Below, piece after piece: positions 14,702 through 21,089 of a stretch of 21,089 nucleotides of DNA. Source of the DNA: a bacterium UBP8_UBA817 (GTDB lineage Bacteria; Margulisbacteria; Marinamargulisbacteria; UBA817); contig DBHX01000006.1 in NCBI GenBank assembly GCA_002296285.1, forward strand, positions 1-21,089. The letters are read 5' to 3'. The position numbers and the translations under genes were made by a program. Below the pieces are notes generated by a model. It did no database searches. It had not been told where the DNA came from and saw nothing but the letters and a program-made list of their open reading frames with translations. Within the stretch, counting starts at the first letter, position 1; every line of letters starts with the position of its first letter.

Positions 14702-14730
14702 ATTATACTAAAAGCGAATAAAGTAACATA
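14702..14730 (-). promoter_or_regulatory. Promoter-like element for the lrp-DUF502-rmlBA operon
   Basis: On the minus strand a perfect TATAAT (14707-14702) lies 17 bases from a weak TATGTT (14730-14725). Transcription would begin near 14695, leaving a leader of only a few bases before the ATG at 14691. The 85-base region to the divergent hydrolase gene is AT-rich and is the likely site of autoregulation. Confidence 0.5.
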
Positions 14731-14776
14731 TATTAATTTAAAAAAACCACTCATACCATGAATCGAGCTTTGTAAA

Positions 14777-15553
14777 ATGAACTTTTTATTTCCGGCCAAT
14801 GGCGTCCACCACAGTGCATATTCCACCATATCTGATCCGAAACACGCCTTATCGCCTTTGATCTACCCACCCTTCAACAGTCCACCCCCCCCCATACCCA
14901 AGCCCTTAACATGGCATTTTCTTCATGATGCGATTCAATCTCAACTGGATGGCGAAAATCATGTGGGCTTGGGACATTCCTTGGGTGGGGCACTCTTGCT
15001 TTATGATGCCTTGAAACATCCCGGCCGTTGGAACACCATTGTGATCGTTGAGCCGGCCTTGTTTAGTAAAAAAGTGCATTACCTCACCAATGTTATTCGT
15101 TTTTTAAAATTAGAAATGCATTTGCACCCAATGATACGACTCACCAAGCACCGACGAGAAACATTTCCTGACACGGCGTCCGTGTTTCAACGGTGGCGCA
15201 ACCATCCATCTTTTTCGGCCATGAGTGATGATGCATTGCAACAATTTATTGATGCCAGCCTGATTGCCGATGGCAATCACTATAAACTTCGATTTCCAAA
15301 GGATTGGGAAATGGCCATTTATGCCAGCATGTGCACTTTGGACCCATTTATATGGGCCAACTTGCATAGATTAACCAGCAAGCTTATTGTTGTGGCTGGG
15401 GAAACATCCAATACCTTTATGTCTGGCGCTCGACAGCGGCTTAAAAAAAAGGCGGCTGAATTTTTGACCATTCCAAATACCTCCCACTTATTACCGTTTG
15501 AAACGCCACAGATATTGCGAACCATTATTGAACGCAATTCACCTATGATTTGA
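14777..15553 (+). CDS. Alpha/beta-fold hydrolase
   Basis: A 258-residue alpha/beta hydrolase. The N-terminal F-L-F-P-A-N-G-V-H strand/oxyanion region, the nucleophile elbow G-H-S-L-G-G (S68) and a late S-H-L-L-P-F-E carrying the probable catalytic His are present; the acid is likely the Glu in A-G-E-T. The substrate is unknown (esterase or lipase-like). A run of nine C at 14885-14893 encodes P-P-P-P at residues 36-39. No Shine-Dalgarno sequence precedes the ATG. The gene is divergent from the lrp-type regulator and its 3' end overlaps the convergent metallo-hydrolase gene by 11 bases. Confidence 0.85.
   Translation: MNFLFPANGVHHSAYSTISDPKHALSPLIYPPFNSPPPPIPKPLTWHFLHDAIQSQLDGENHVGLGHSLGGALLLYDALKHPGRWNTIVIVEPALFSKKVHYLTNVIRFLKLEMHLHPMIRLTKHRRETFPDTASVFQRWRNHPSFSAMSDDALQQFIDASLIADGNHYKLRFPKDWEMAIYASMCTLDPFIWANLHRLTSKLIVVAGETSNTFMSGARQRLKKKAAEFLTIPNTSHLLPFETPQILRTIIERNSPMI
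14885..14893. repeat. Nine-base C homopolymer near the 5' end of the hydrolase gene
   Basis: Nine consecutive C fall in codons for a Pro run early in the alpha/beta hydrolase, before the catalytic Ser. Slippage by one base would truncate the enzyme. With the run at 5420-5428 it is one of two such tracts in the window. Confidence 0.8.
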
Positions 15554-16190
15554 AGCCCATGCGTTTTCGAACAAAAGTCGCCTCATCCTTGCATAACAAA
15601 TAGGGGTTGGTTTTCTTTTGGTTGCCCAACGTATCGGTGGATTGATCGGCATAATTGTGGCCACAATAAATCACGGTATCATCCGGCAACGCCTTGATTT
15701 TTTCTAGGGATTGGTACAAAGCCTGTGGGCTACTATCGCCCAAATCTGCACGACCACAGCCATTGATGAACATGGTATCCCCTGTAATTAAATGGTCGTC
15801 CACAAAAAAACATTGTCCACAAATGGAATGGCCCGGTGTTGTTAATATGTTGATGGTATGAGCACCAAATGAAATGGTATCGAACTCGCCCACCAACTGC
15901 GTTTGTGGCAGATCATTGATAAGCTCTGTTTGAGATTGATTGGACACATAAACAGGGATGTCATAATGATTTAACACGTCTTCTAATGCATTTAAATGAT
16001 CAAAATGGCAATGCGTTAATAACACCATGGATAATTGCCCATTTAATCGATTGATTTCTGATTGAATCAATGGGAAATCCCAGGCCGGATCAACCACAGC
16101 GATTTGTTTTGTGTGGGCACATTCCATTAAATAGATAAAGTTGTCCATGGGCCCAACTGGATATTGATGAATATTTATCTGATTTGTCAT
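15543..16190 (-). CDS. Metallo-beta-lactamase-fold hydrolase, glyoxalase II-like
   Basis: A 215-residue zinc hydrolase. The metal motif T-H-C-H-F-D-H (H60, H62, D64, H65), T-P-G-H-S, G-D-T-M-F with a following G-C-G-R-A-D-L-G, and C-G-H-N-Y give the complete GloB/YcbL-like set. The length matches the short YcbL-type hydrolases rather than full glyoxalase II (~255), so thioester hydrolysis is a fair guess but the substrate is open. The start ATG at 16190 has no Shine-Dalgarno sequence. It lies 74 bases downstream of the pilin-like cluster on the same strand and may be expressed separately. The stop is TAG. Confidence 0.88.
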   Translation of the reverse strand: MTNQINIHQYPVGPMDNFIYLMECAHTKQIAVVDPAWDFPLIQSEINRLNGQLSMVLLTHCHFDHLNALEDVLNHYDIPVYVSNQSQTELINDLPQTQLVGEFDTISFGAHTINILTTPGHSICGQCFFVDDHLITGDTMFINGCGRADLGDSSPQALYQSLEKIKALPDDTVIYCGHNYADQSTDTLGNQKKTNPYLLCKDEATFVRKRMGFKS

Positions 16191-16264
16191 ACAACGAGTG
16201 TATCATGACGCAGAAAAAAATATAAACGGAATGTCAATATAGGGGTAAAACAAGACGACTGGAT

Positions 16265-16597
16265 CTATGGCAATGGCCTGTTTTGATGGTTCGTTATCTT
16301 GAGCAATCGGACTTGAATCGCTGGATCCATCCCACACCGGTAGACCCAACATTCATGGGCTTCACCTCGAATTATAACCATGTGTTCTGGATGATCACAG
16401 GACGTTGACTCACTCACCGTTAATTCCTGAACTCTGGCGCTTTGCAATAAAAATGATTGTTGCCACACTTGAATCCACTCGGCCTGCAATCGATGACTCT
16501 CGAGAAGCAATGATTGTAACCAGCCAAATGCAAGCAATACGCTTAAGATTGGCACGATGAGAACAATAATCATTTGCCCCCCAAGATAAATACCCAT
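16265..16597 (-). CDS. Small pilin-like protein, GspK/PilX position
   Basis: A 110-residue protein with a short leader (M-G-I-Y-L-G-G), then Q-M-I-I-V-L-I-V-P-I-L and a hydrophobic helix running to residue 30, followed by an amphipathic helix and a small Cys-containing domain. The Gly before the helix fits prepilin peptidase cleavage. The absence of Glu at mature position 5 is also seen in GspK-type minor pseudopilins. It is far shorter than GspK (>300) and nearer to PilX-type minor pilins. Assignment rests mainly on position as the fourth member of the pilin series. The start at 16597 overlaps the upstream gene by 28 bases; an ATG at 16573 would remove the leader. Confidence 0.6.
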   Translation of the reverse strand: MGIYLGGQMIIVLIVPILSVLLAFGWLQSLLLESHRLQAEWIQVWQQSFLLQSARVQELTVSESTSCDHPEHMVIIRGEAHECWVYRCGMDPAIQVRLLKITNHQNRPLP

Positions 16598-17028
16598 TCC
16601 TCAGACTCACCTGAATCGCTGATCCATTCAATGGTGAGCACCCCTTCGTTAGTCAAGCAACTCACTCGATTGTATCGTGGTTTTTGACCAATGTAATGGG
16701 TATAAAATCGCTGACTGGCCCATTGCCGCTTTCGTCGACGGACCCGACCATTTTTAATGTCATAACAAATCAAAAAATCCACACTTGAAAAACAACAATC
16801 ATTGGTGAGCGTGTGACTATTGATGATGTCTTCATGAATGCTCTGGTTTAAATCAATTCGTTCAATCGACAATTGACGGTGCCCCACCACTTGTTTGGCG
16901 TGCATTAACATCATCCCGATCCATTGAAATAAGGTGGGGGATATCAATCCCATGACCATGATGGCGATCATTAGCTCCACTAACACACTCGCCTTCCATC
17001 TAGTCTTTGCAGATATACACACTCTCAA
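16570..17028 (-). CDS. Pilin-like protein, GspJ/PilW position
   Basis: A 152-residue minor pilin-like protein. After a basic leader (T-R-W-K-A) comes S-V-L-V-E-L-M-I-A-I-M-V-M-G, with Glu at mature position 5. The residue before the cut is Ala instead of the usual Gly, which prepilin peptidases can tolerate. The globular part contains a C-C pair and two further Cys that could form disulfides. The first codon is TTG (17028) or the GTG at 17022, both inside the end of the preceding gene. It probably forms part of a pilus-priming or pseudopilus tip complex with its neighbours. Confidence 0.75.
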   Translation of the reverse strand: MRVCISAKTRWKASVLVELMIAIMVMGLISPTLFQWIGMMLMHAKQVVGHRQLSIERIDLNQSIHEDIINSHTLTNDCCFSSVDFLICYDIKNGRVRRRKRQWASQRFYTHYIGQKPRYNRVSCLTNEGVLTIEWISDSGESEEWVFILGGK

Positions 17029-17266
17029 AAGCTCCCAAACGGTAGGTGCAAAGGGTTAACTTTCCCGTTGCCATCTGTTGGTTATCATGCAGATCTCTCT
17101 GAACCTGATTCATGGATCTAAACACCTCTTTTTCAATAGCCCGTAACTCATGGTCCATGCGTTGCAAGGCCAGCAATAGCTGCACACCAATGCCCAAGAG
17201 AATGCTCAATATTCCAATCCCTATCATGACCTCTAAGAGTACAAACCCCGATTTTTTAATTACCAT
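17000..17266 (-). CDS. Pilin-like protein, GspI/PilV position
   Basis: An 88-residue protein with a textbook type IV prepilin N-terminus: M-V-I-K-K-S-G then F-V-L-L-E-V-M-I-G-I-G-I-L, cleavage after Gly7 and Glu at mature position 5. A short coil and a small C-terminal domain follow. It is shorter than typical GspI (~120). The frame is open further upstream to 17326, but the ATG at 17266, which overlaps the end of the previous gene (TATCCATGGTAA), gives the proper leader. The stop is TAG. Confidence 0.82.
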   Translation of the reverse strand: MVIKKSGFVLLEVMIGIGILSILLGIGVQLLLALQRMDHELRAIEKEVFRSMNQVQRDLHDNQQMATGKLTLCTYRLGAFESVYICKD

Positions 17267-17583
17267 GGATAACCCATCCCCCCTTCCCCTGGACGGAGTG
17301 TCAGCGAATGGAATTCCCCCAAACAAGTCCCAGCTTTGGACGCCGTACCCGTTGCTGTAAATTTAAGGATACAATCATCGAAGGGTACGGATGCGTAATG
17401 CGATACACGCCCATCAGAAATCGTTACTGTGGTGGATTGTTGCGTCCGAATGGCTGAAAATTTTTTTGTCAGTGCCATGGTTGCCACCAGTGTTTCTTTT
17501 TCACCAATGTTGGCTATGCTCATTCCGGTGGTTGCCCCGATCATGGTGCCTAGAATGCTCAACGCAATGATTAAATCTATCAT
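17260..17583 (-). CDS. Pilin-like protein, GspH/FimU position, with no normal leader
   Basis: A 107-residue protein beginning directly with M-I-D-L-I-I-A-L-S-I-L-G, the hydrophobic helix that in normal prepilins follows a G-F-T-L-I-E motif. Upstream codons read Y-G-G-H but offer no ATG, GTG or TTG start in this frame; GGGGGA lies four bases before the ATG as a good ribosome site. So either the protein has no cleavable leader or it starts at a rare codon. Its acidic residue is Asp and shifted relative to the usual Glu5. The C-terminal part has two Cys and a glycine-rich end. It is the first of four pilin-like genes and starts 17 bases after the peptidase gene. Confidence 0.72.
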   Translation of the reverse strand: MIDLIIALSILGTMIGATTGMSIANIGEKETLVATMALTKKFSAIRTQQSTTVTISDGRVSHYASVPFDDCILKFTATGTASKAGTCLGEFHSLTLRPGEGGMGYPW

Positions 17584-17600
17584 GTGTCCCCCGTATATTT

Positions 17601-18227
17601 CTATTGCATTGTAATGAAATTCGTATAGGCTGTCAAAATTGGCTCTGAAAAAAATGTTGCAATCACGGCCCCCAAGGCTAAAAAGGGAATGAATGGTAGC
17701 GTTGTTTTACCTGATCGACCATGAACAATCATTAAAAAACCACCCGTAATGGCGGATAAAATAACCCCTGAATATACGGCCACCATGGCTGGTTTTCCTC
17801 CCAGTGCCATTAAAATCATCACAATCACCCACACATCAGCCCCGCCCAAGGCATCCTGCTTGTAGATTTTTTTTAAGGTGATTTTGACCGCCATTAAAAT
17901 CAACAGGAAAAGGCCGCTTAAAACCACCACTTGCCCCAATGCACGCATGGACAATAACGGCACAACGGCGGCACTCATGATGCATAAATCAATAACACGG
18001 ACCGATTTGGATCGTGCGTCCACCAAAGCTAGGACCAGTAATGTGGAGAGCCATGGAAATATCATGAGCTGTTCACGCCCGATGGTCATAAATCCTGTCA
18101 ATAAGCCCACCCAACATGCCACCAAAATTTTCGACCATTTGGACGAATAAAATTCACGAGTGCTAAGCTCAAATGCACGGGGTGCCCAGCATAAGATCCC
18201 CACCCCTAACGCCAGTGTAAGAATCAT
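17601..18227 (-). CDS. Prepilin peptidase, A24 family
   Basis: A 208-residue inner-membrane aspartyl protease with about seven hydrophobic segments. The two catalytic Asp are visible: L-V-D-A-R-S-K (D70), and G-G-A-D-V-W (D131), a variant of the GxGD motif. The C-terminal L-P-F-I-P-F-L-A-L-G-A-V-I-A segment is typical of PilD/GspO. The N-terminal cytoplasmic methyltransferase domain with its zinc cysteines is absent, so it may cleave but not N-methylate. The start overlaps folD by four bases (ATGA), and the four pilin-like genes follow, giving a self-contained substrate-and-enzyme set. The stop is TAG. Confidence 0.88.
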   Translation of the reverse strand: MILTLALGVGILCWAPRAFELSTREFYSSKWSKILVACWVGLLTGFMTIGREQLMIFPWLSTLLVLALVDARSKSVRVIDLCIMSAAVVPLLSMRALGQVVVLSGLFLLILMAVKITLKKIYKQDALGGADVWVIVMILMALGGKPAMVAVYSGVILSAITGGFLMIVHGRSGKTTLPFIPFLALGAVIATFFSEPILTAYTNFITMQ

Positions 18228-19111
18228 TGATGTTGGGATACCACCGATTGTTGTCGCTGGTAGGCACTCACAGTATTGGTCATGAGCATGGCAATGGTCA
18301 TGGGCCCTACACCCCCAGGAACTGGTGTGATGGCCGATGTTTTGCCTTTAACCGCATCAAAATCCACGTCGCCAACCAACTTGTAACCACGTGGGTCTGA
18401 GGGATCATCGACACGGTTAATGCCCACATCAATGACAACAGCCCCCTCACCCACCATATCGGCTGTTACAAAATGAGGTTTTCCTATGGCTGCAATAATG
18501 ATATCCGCTTGTTTCGTGATGCTTGTTAAATTTTTTGTTCGTGAATGGCAAATGGTAACGGTGGCATTGGCGCCCAATTCATTCTGCACCAAAATAGCGG
18601 CCATTGGTTTTCCAACAATATTGCTTCGACCAATGATGACCACATGCTTCCCTTCTGTTTCAATGTTATGCGCTTGCATTAAATGGGCCACACCATATGG
18701 TGTGCAGGACTTGAATGTTTCAAGCCCAATTAAAAGCTTTCCAACATTCACTGGATGAAACCCATCCACATCTTTGTCAGGCGAAATTCGATCAAGCATT
18801 TTTTGTTCATCAAACCCTTTTGGTAACGGCATTTGCAATAAAATGCCATTCACTTCTGGGTTTTCATTGCATGCATCAATCACGCCCATAAGTTCTGATT
18901 CGGATGCTGTTTTTGGCAATAAAAACTCAAAGGACTGAATCCCCAAATCATCACACGCCTTCTTTTTCATGCCAATGTAGGCTTTTGATGCTGGATTATC
19001 CCCCACCAAAATGACCGCTAACCCTGGTTTACCCGGTAATTCGGCCACCTGATTCTTCAATTCTGAAAGAATATCTGCTTTAACTTTTACGCCATCAATC
19101 AGTTGGGTCAT
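18224..19111 (-). CDS. folD: Methylenetetrahydrofolate dehydrogenase/cyclohydrolase
   Basis: A 295-residue bifunctional enzyme interconverting 5,10-methylene- and 10-formyl-tetrahydrofolate using NADP. Seen are S-K-A-Y-I-G-M-K-K-K (Y45, K49 catalytic), I-L-L-Q-M-P-L-P, D-K-D-V-D-G-F-H, G-R-S-N-I-V-G-K-P in the nucleotide domain and the C-terminal T-P-V-P-G-G-V-G-P-M-T signature. Full length and normal. It overlaps the dUTPase gene upstream and the peptidase gene downstream by four bases each, which places both housekeeping and pilus genes on one transcript. Confidence 0.97.
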   Translation of the reverse strand: MTQLIDGVKVKADILSELKNQVAELPGKPGLAVILVGDNPASKAYIGMKKKACDDLGIQSFEFLLPKTASESELMGVIDACNENPEVNGILLQMPLPKGFDEQKMLDRISPDKDVDGFHPVNVGKLLIGLETFKSCTPYGVAHLMQAHNIETEGKHVVIIGRSNIVGKPMAAILVQNELGANATVTICHSRTKNLTSITKQADIIIAAIGKPHFVTADMVGEGAVVIDVGINRVDDPSDPRGYKLVGDVDFDAVKGKTSAITPVPGGVGPMTIAMLMTNTVSAYQRQQSVVSQHQ

Positions 19112-19521
19112 GCGTCTGTTTTCCCCAATACATGAACCACGTTATCTTCAACCCCACTAGCATTTTTATCGTAGCTCCCATCTTTATACCCTTCGTTTTG
19201 ACGTTTATGATTGAGCTGATTCTTTTTTAAATACAATTCAATCACATCATCCGCTGATAACCCGGCTACCGTGCACATGGATACCCAAAAATGCAACATG
19301 TCCACCAATTCGATTTTAATATTATCCCAATCATCATCATCCTTTTTCCACCATTTCCAATTTAAACTATCAATGGCTTCCGCCGCTTCTTGTCGCATGG
19401 CCAATTCAAATTGCAAAAATCGTTGCCGCTTGACCTCAGGATCATCAATCTCTTTATAAAGATCGGGGTTAATTTTTTCATTTAATCGAATTTGTTCATC
19501 AAAAATAGCTTGCAAGCTCAT
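19108..19521 (-). CDS. Dimeric (all-alpha) dUTP diphosphatase
   Basis: A 137-residue member of the MazG-like all-alpha NTP pyrophosphohydrolases, of the dimeric dUTPase type. Motifs are the E-x-x-E-A helix (Q-E-A-A-E-A-I-D), W-K-W-W-K-K-D-D-D-D-W, E-L-V-D-M-L-H-F-W-V-S and a late Y-x-x-K-N-Q-L-N-H-K-R-Q-N-E-G-Y. It hydrolyses dUTP to dUMP, preventing uracil incorporation and feeding dTMP synthesis, which relates it functionally to folD next door. The ATG at 19521 has AAGGAG six bases upstream. It heads a seven-gene run down to 16265. Confidence 0.9.
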   Translation of the reverse strand: MSLQAIFDEQIRLNEKINPDLYKEIDDPEVKRQRFLQFELAMRQEAAEAIDSLNWKWWKKDDDDWDNIKIELVDMLHFWVSMCTVAGLSADDVIELYLKKNQLNHKRQNEGYKDGSYDKNASGVEDNVVHVLGKTDA

Positions 19522-19599
19522 GTGGGACTCCTTACTTAATTCATCTATAGCTCTATACTACCAAACGGTGACAAATGACTCAATTCAGGAGTGCTTAAA

Positions 19600-19623
19600 G
19601 TGACCATTTATTGCTCTGGTCAC
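19600..19623. repeat. Small inverted repeat in the 19522-19746 gap
   Basis: GTGACC (19600-19605) and GGTCAC (19618-19623) form a 6-base stem with a 12-base loop directly beside the larger hairpin. It may be an extension of the terminator structure or an operator for the dUTPase operon. Confidence 0.35.
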
Positions 19624-19652
19624 AAAATAGTGAGCCTTTCGTTCACTATTTT
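19624..19652 (-). terminator. Terminator-like hairpin after the ROK kinase gene
   Basis: AAAATAGTGA (19624-19633) and TCACTATTTT (19643-19652) form a perfect 10-base stem with a 9-base loop. It sits about 95 bases past the ROK gene stop and before the dUTPase operon. The stem is AT-rich and its T-run is only four long, so termination would be modest and could work in both directions. The rest of the 225-base gap holds nothing else clear beyond a short GAAGTAT direct repeat (about 19664-19690). Confidence 0.5.
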
Positions 19653-19746
19653 CAAGGATGTTGAAGTATTACTACTTTTTGGTCGAAGTATAACCAATAA
19701 ACGATTACAAAACCAAGGTTGGATCAACACTTCGGCATGAGCATTG

Positions 19747-20697
19747 CTAGATCCCATGGATATGCCCCATCAATACCGCCCCAATGAGTGCATTGCCATC
19801 AGTATCTTTGGATTGAATGACCCGGCCATCCATCACATGTGATAAGCACTGATTCAACACTTGGCCCAAACGCCCTTTCGTACCAATGCTGCCACCCAAC
19901 AATACACACTCAATCTTTGCGGCCAATTCAATATCGGATGGCGACCAATTGTTTTTCCGACATTTCTTTTGAATCGTTTTTTGTTTGATATTCATCACAA
20001 TCTGCACCGCACAATCAGCACAATCATGGATCACCCCTTGGTTCTGATTCCAATAATCATCACGTTCATTCAATGCTTTCGCCACCACACCCGTTCGCTC
20101 AAAAATCCCACGGCCCGACAAAATATCCTCTGCCATCCATTCTTGACCTTGAATATCAACCATCACATCATAAATGTGCCCATCCGTTATAAATGTCACA
20201 TCCTCACGATTATCACCAATCTTAATAATTGCACCACCCAATCCTGTTCCTGGGCCCATGAATAACATCACCTTGTTTGCATAATCATCACACCACGTGG
20301 TGTAAACGCTCCCCACCGCTTGGGCCATGGCATCATTGATTGCAAATAAGGATAGGTTCTCAGGGAAATACTGTGTTAACCATGGGGTAATATTCAAATC
20401 GAAAAAATGTTCATTTTCATGAATTAATTGCCTCGCTGACCCTTTTTTGATGCTTATATCGTGGCCCATCCGAAAATTTCCTGGCAATGCAATACATACT
20501 CTTGGATCTAAAGAGTAAGCCTCTTCTTTGGCGATTTTAACGGCTGTTTTTATTAGATTCCCAATAAATAATGGAAATGACGACAATCCAGTTACAGTGG
20601 GGTCCGTGATTTTCTTTAATACTTTTTTTGTGGTGTGGTCAATGAACCCAAGGGTTGTTTTTGTTCCCCCAATATCCAGCGCAATGGATAACGTCAT
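19747..20697 (-). CDS. ROK-family-like sugar kinase
   Basis: A 316-residue ATP-dependent sugar kinase fold. The phosphate-1 motif A-L-D-I-G-G-T-K-T is at residues 6-14, the catalytic Asp in I-N-D-A-M-A-Q-A (D122), and G-P-G-T-G-L-G-G-A near 148-156. ROK proteins usually have a zinc site E-x-G-H followed by C-x-C-G-x-x-G-C-x-E. Here D-G-H-I (172-175) stands for the first part, but the cysteine segment is replaced by a G-Q-E-W-M-A-E-D stretch before S-G-R-G-I, so the zinc site is lost. The substrate may be glucose or another hexose. It overlaps the oxidase gene by four bases, indicating an operon. The stop is TAG. Confidence 0.82.
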   Translation of the reverse strand: MTLSIALDIGGTKTTLGFIDHTTKKVLKKITDPTVTGLSSFPLFIGNLIKTAVKIAKEEAYSLDPRVCIALPGNFRMGHDISIKKGSARQLIHENEHFFDLNITPWLTQYFPENLSLFAINDAMAQAVGSVYTTWCDDYANKVMLFMGPGTGLGGAIIKIGDNREDVTFITDGHIYDVMVDIQGQEWMAEDILSGRGIFERTGVVAKALNERDDYWNQNQGVIHDCADCAVQIVMNIKQKTIQKKCRKNNWSPSDIELAAKIECVLLGGSIGTKGRLGQVLNQCLSHVMDGRVIQSKDTDGNALIGAVLMGHIHGI

Positions 20698-21089
20698 GCG
20701 TTAAATATTTTCCCCGTATTTAACAGCTGATTGGGGTCAACCACGGCCTTAATTTGACGCATAATTGACACATCGTGGTTTGAAAAAACAAGTGGCATAA
20801 AGTCTTTTTTTGTTACCCCAATGCCATGCTCCCCCGAAATACTACCCCCATGACGCACCGCCAGGTCCATGACTTGTGCAATCACCTCCCCAGCATGCCG
20901 GTCCCAATCGGTATCACTGGCATTCATTTTGAGTATATTGACGTGAATATTGCCGTCACCGAGATGTCCATAGCCCAATACCTGAATCCCTGAGGGATGA
21001 TTGAGCTTTGCCAATTCATCGATGACGGTTGGCACCACGGCCATTGGCACCACAATATCTTCGGAATATTTTTTACCCGCCATCAGCTT
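20694..21089 (-). CDS. FAD-linked oxidase, C-terminal part (GlcD/D-lactate dehydrogenase type; 5' end outside the window)
   Basis: About 131 residues of the C-terminal catalytic domain of a VAO-fold FAD oxidase/dehydrogenase (glycolate, D-lactate or related 2-hydroxyacid). The visible segment S-E-D-I-V-V-P, the metal-binding G-Y-G-H-L-G-D-G-N-I-H-V-N, and S-G-E-H-G-I-G with the following K-K-x-F-M are family hallmarks, as is the final D-P-N-Q-L-L-N-T-G-K-I-F. The FAD-binding N-terminal domain lies beyond the right edge, and the frame stays open to the last base. It is cotranscribed with the ROK kinase (four-base overlap). The exact substrate cannot be set from this portion. Confidence 0.9.
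   Translation of the reverse strand, partial: KLMAGKKYSEDIVVPMAVVPTVIDELAKLNHPSGIQVLGYGHLGDGNIHVNILKMNASDTDWDRHAGEVIAQVMDLAVRHGGSISGEHGIGVTKKDFMPLVFSNHDVSIMRQIKAVVDPNQLLNTGKIFNA

Noticed and set aside
14692..14829. N-terminal extension of the Lrp-type regulator with a hydrophobic segment
   Set aside because: The frame is open, but Lrp proteins begin at the helix-turn-helix. The extension overlaps the divergent hydrolase gene and covers the promoter region with its TATAAT.
17267..17326. Longer start for the GspI-like pilin
   Set aside because: The ATG at 17266 gives a normal prepilin leader (M-V-I-K-K-S-G), and the upstream residues are antisense-like shadow of the overlapping gene.
19600..19746. 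Possible small RNA or CRISPR-like repeat from clustered inverted and direct repeats
   Set aside because: Only two adjacent hairpins and one short direct repeat with unequal spacing; no repeat-spacer pattern.

Overview
The window looks like a piece of a Gram-negative chromosome of moderate to low G+C (about 40-43% by eye). Genes are tightly packed, with many 1- or 4-base start/stop overlaps. The Gram-negative signs are an outer-membrane porin ending in Phe, a lipoprotein and a succinylase-type diaminopimelate pathway. The ferrochelatase carries its four cysteines in one internal segment, a class described from Myxococcus and similar bacteria, so a deltaproteobacterial/Bdellovibrio-like or deep proteobacterial origin is plausible. 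No 16S or other taxonomic marker is present, so this stays a guess.

Layout, left to right. (1) 2-1074, + strand: 3' end of hemH coupled to a short-chain dehydrogenase. (2) 1081-4827, - strand: dapC-dapE-dapD, the three succinylase-branch steps of DAP/lysine synthesis, then a small Tudor-like ORF. (3) 5025-6230, - strand: an unrecognised helical-repeat protein in AT-rich surroundings. (4) 6412-7359, + strand: two small membrane proteins (DUF2878 and DUF2177). (5) 7366-11787, - strand: an apparent iron module of porin (with a nonsense codon), secreted FMN-binding protein, PepSY-like membrane protein, FeoA, a FeoB lacking most of its G domain, and a lipoprotein. (6) 11860-14691, - strand: lrp-type regulator, DUF502 protein, rmlB and a short rmlA, as one probable operon. 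(7) 14777-16190: an alpha/beta hydrolase (+) converging on a metallo-beta-lactamase-fold hydrolase (-). (8) 16265-19521, - strand: a seven-gene run of dimeric dUTPase, folD, prepilin peptidase and four small pilin-like proteins in the order of the GspH-I-J-K/FimU-PilV-W-X sets. (9) 19747-21089, - strand: a ROK-like sugar kinase and the C-terminal part of a GlcD-type FAD-linked oxidase cut by the window edge.

The most notable items are in region 5. A 411-residue FeoB keeps the P-loop and the N-Y-P-G switch region and then runs straight into the membrane gates. The gene block itself suggests reductive ferrous iron uptake: porin entry, flavin/PepSY electron transfer, Feo import. The porin gene carries a single in-frame TAG 30 codons in, with the rest of the frame intact. 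Several operon-leading genes have no Shine-Dalgarno sequence but have -10-like boxes only 6-10 bases upstream, which suggests leaderless transcripts. No tRNA, rRNA, CRISPR array, insertion sequence or prophage was seen.
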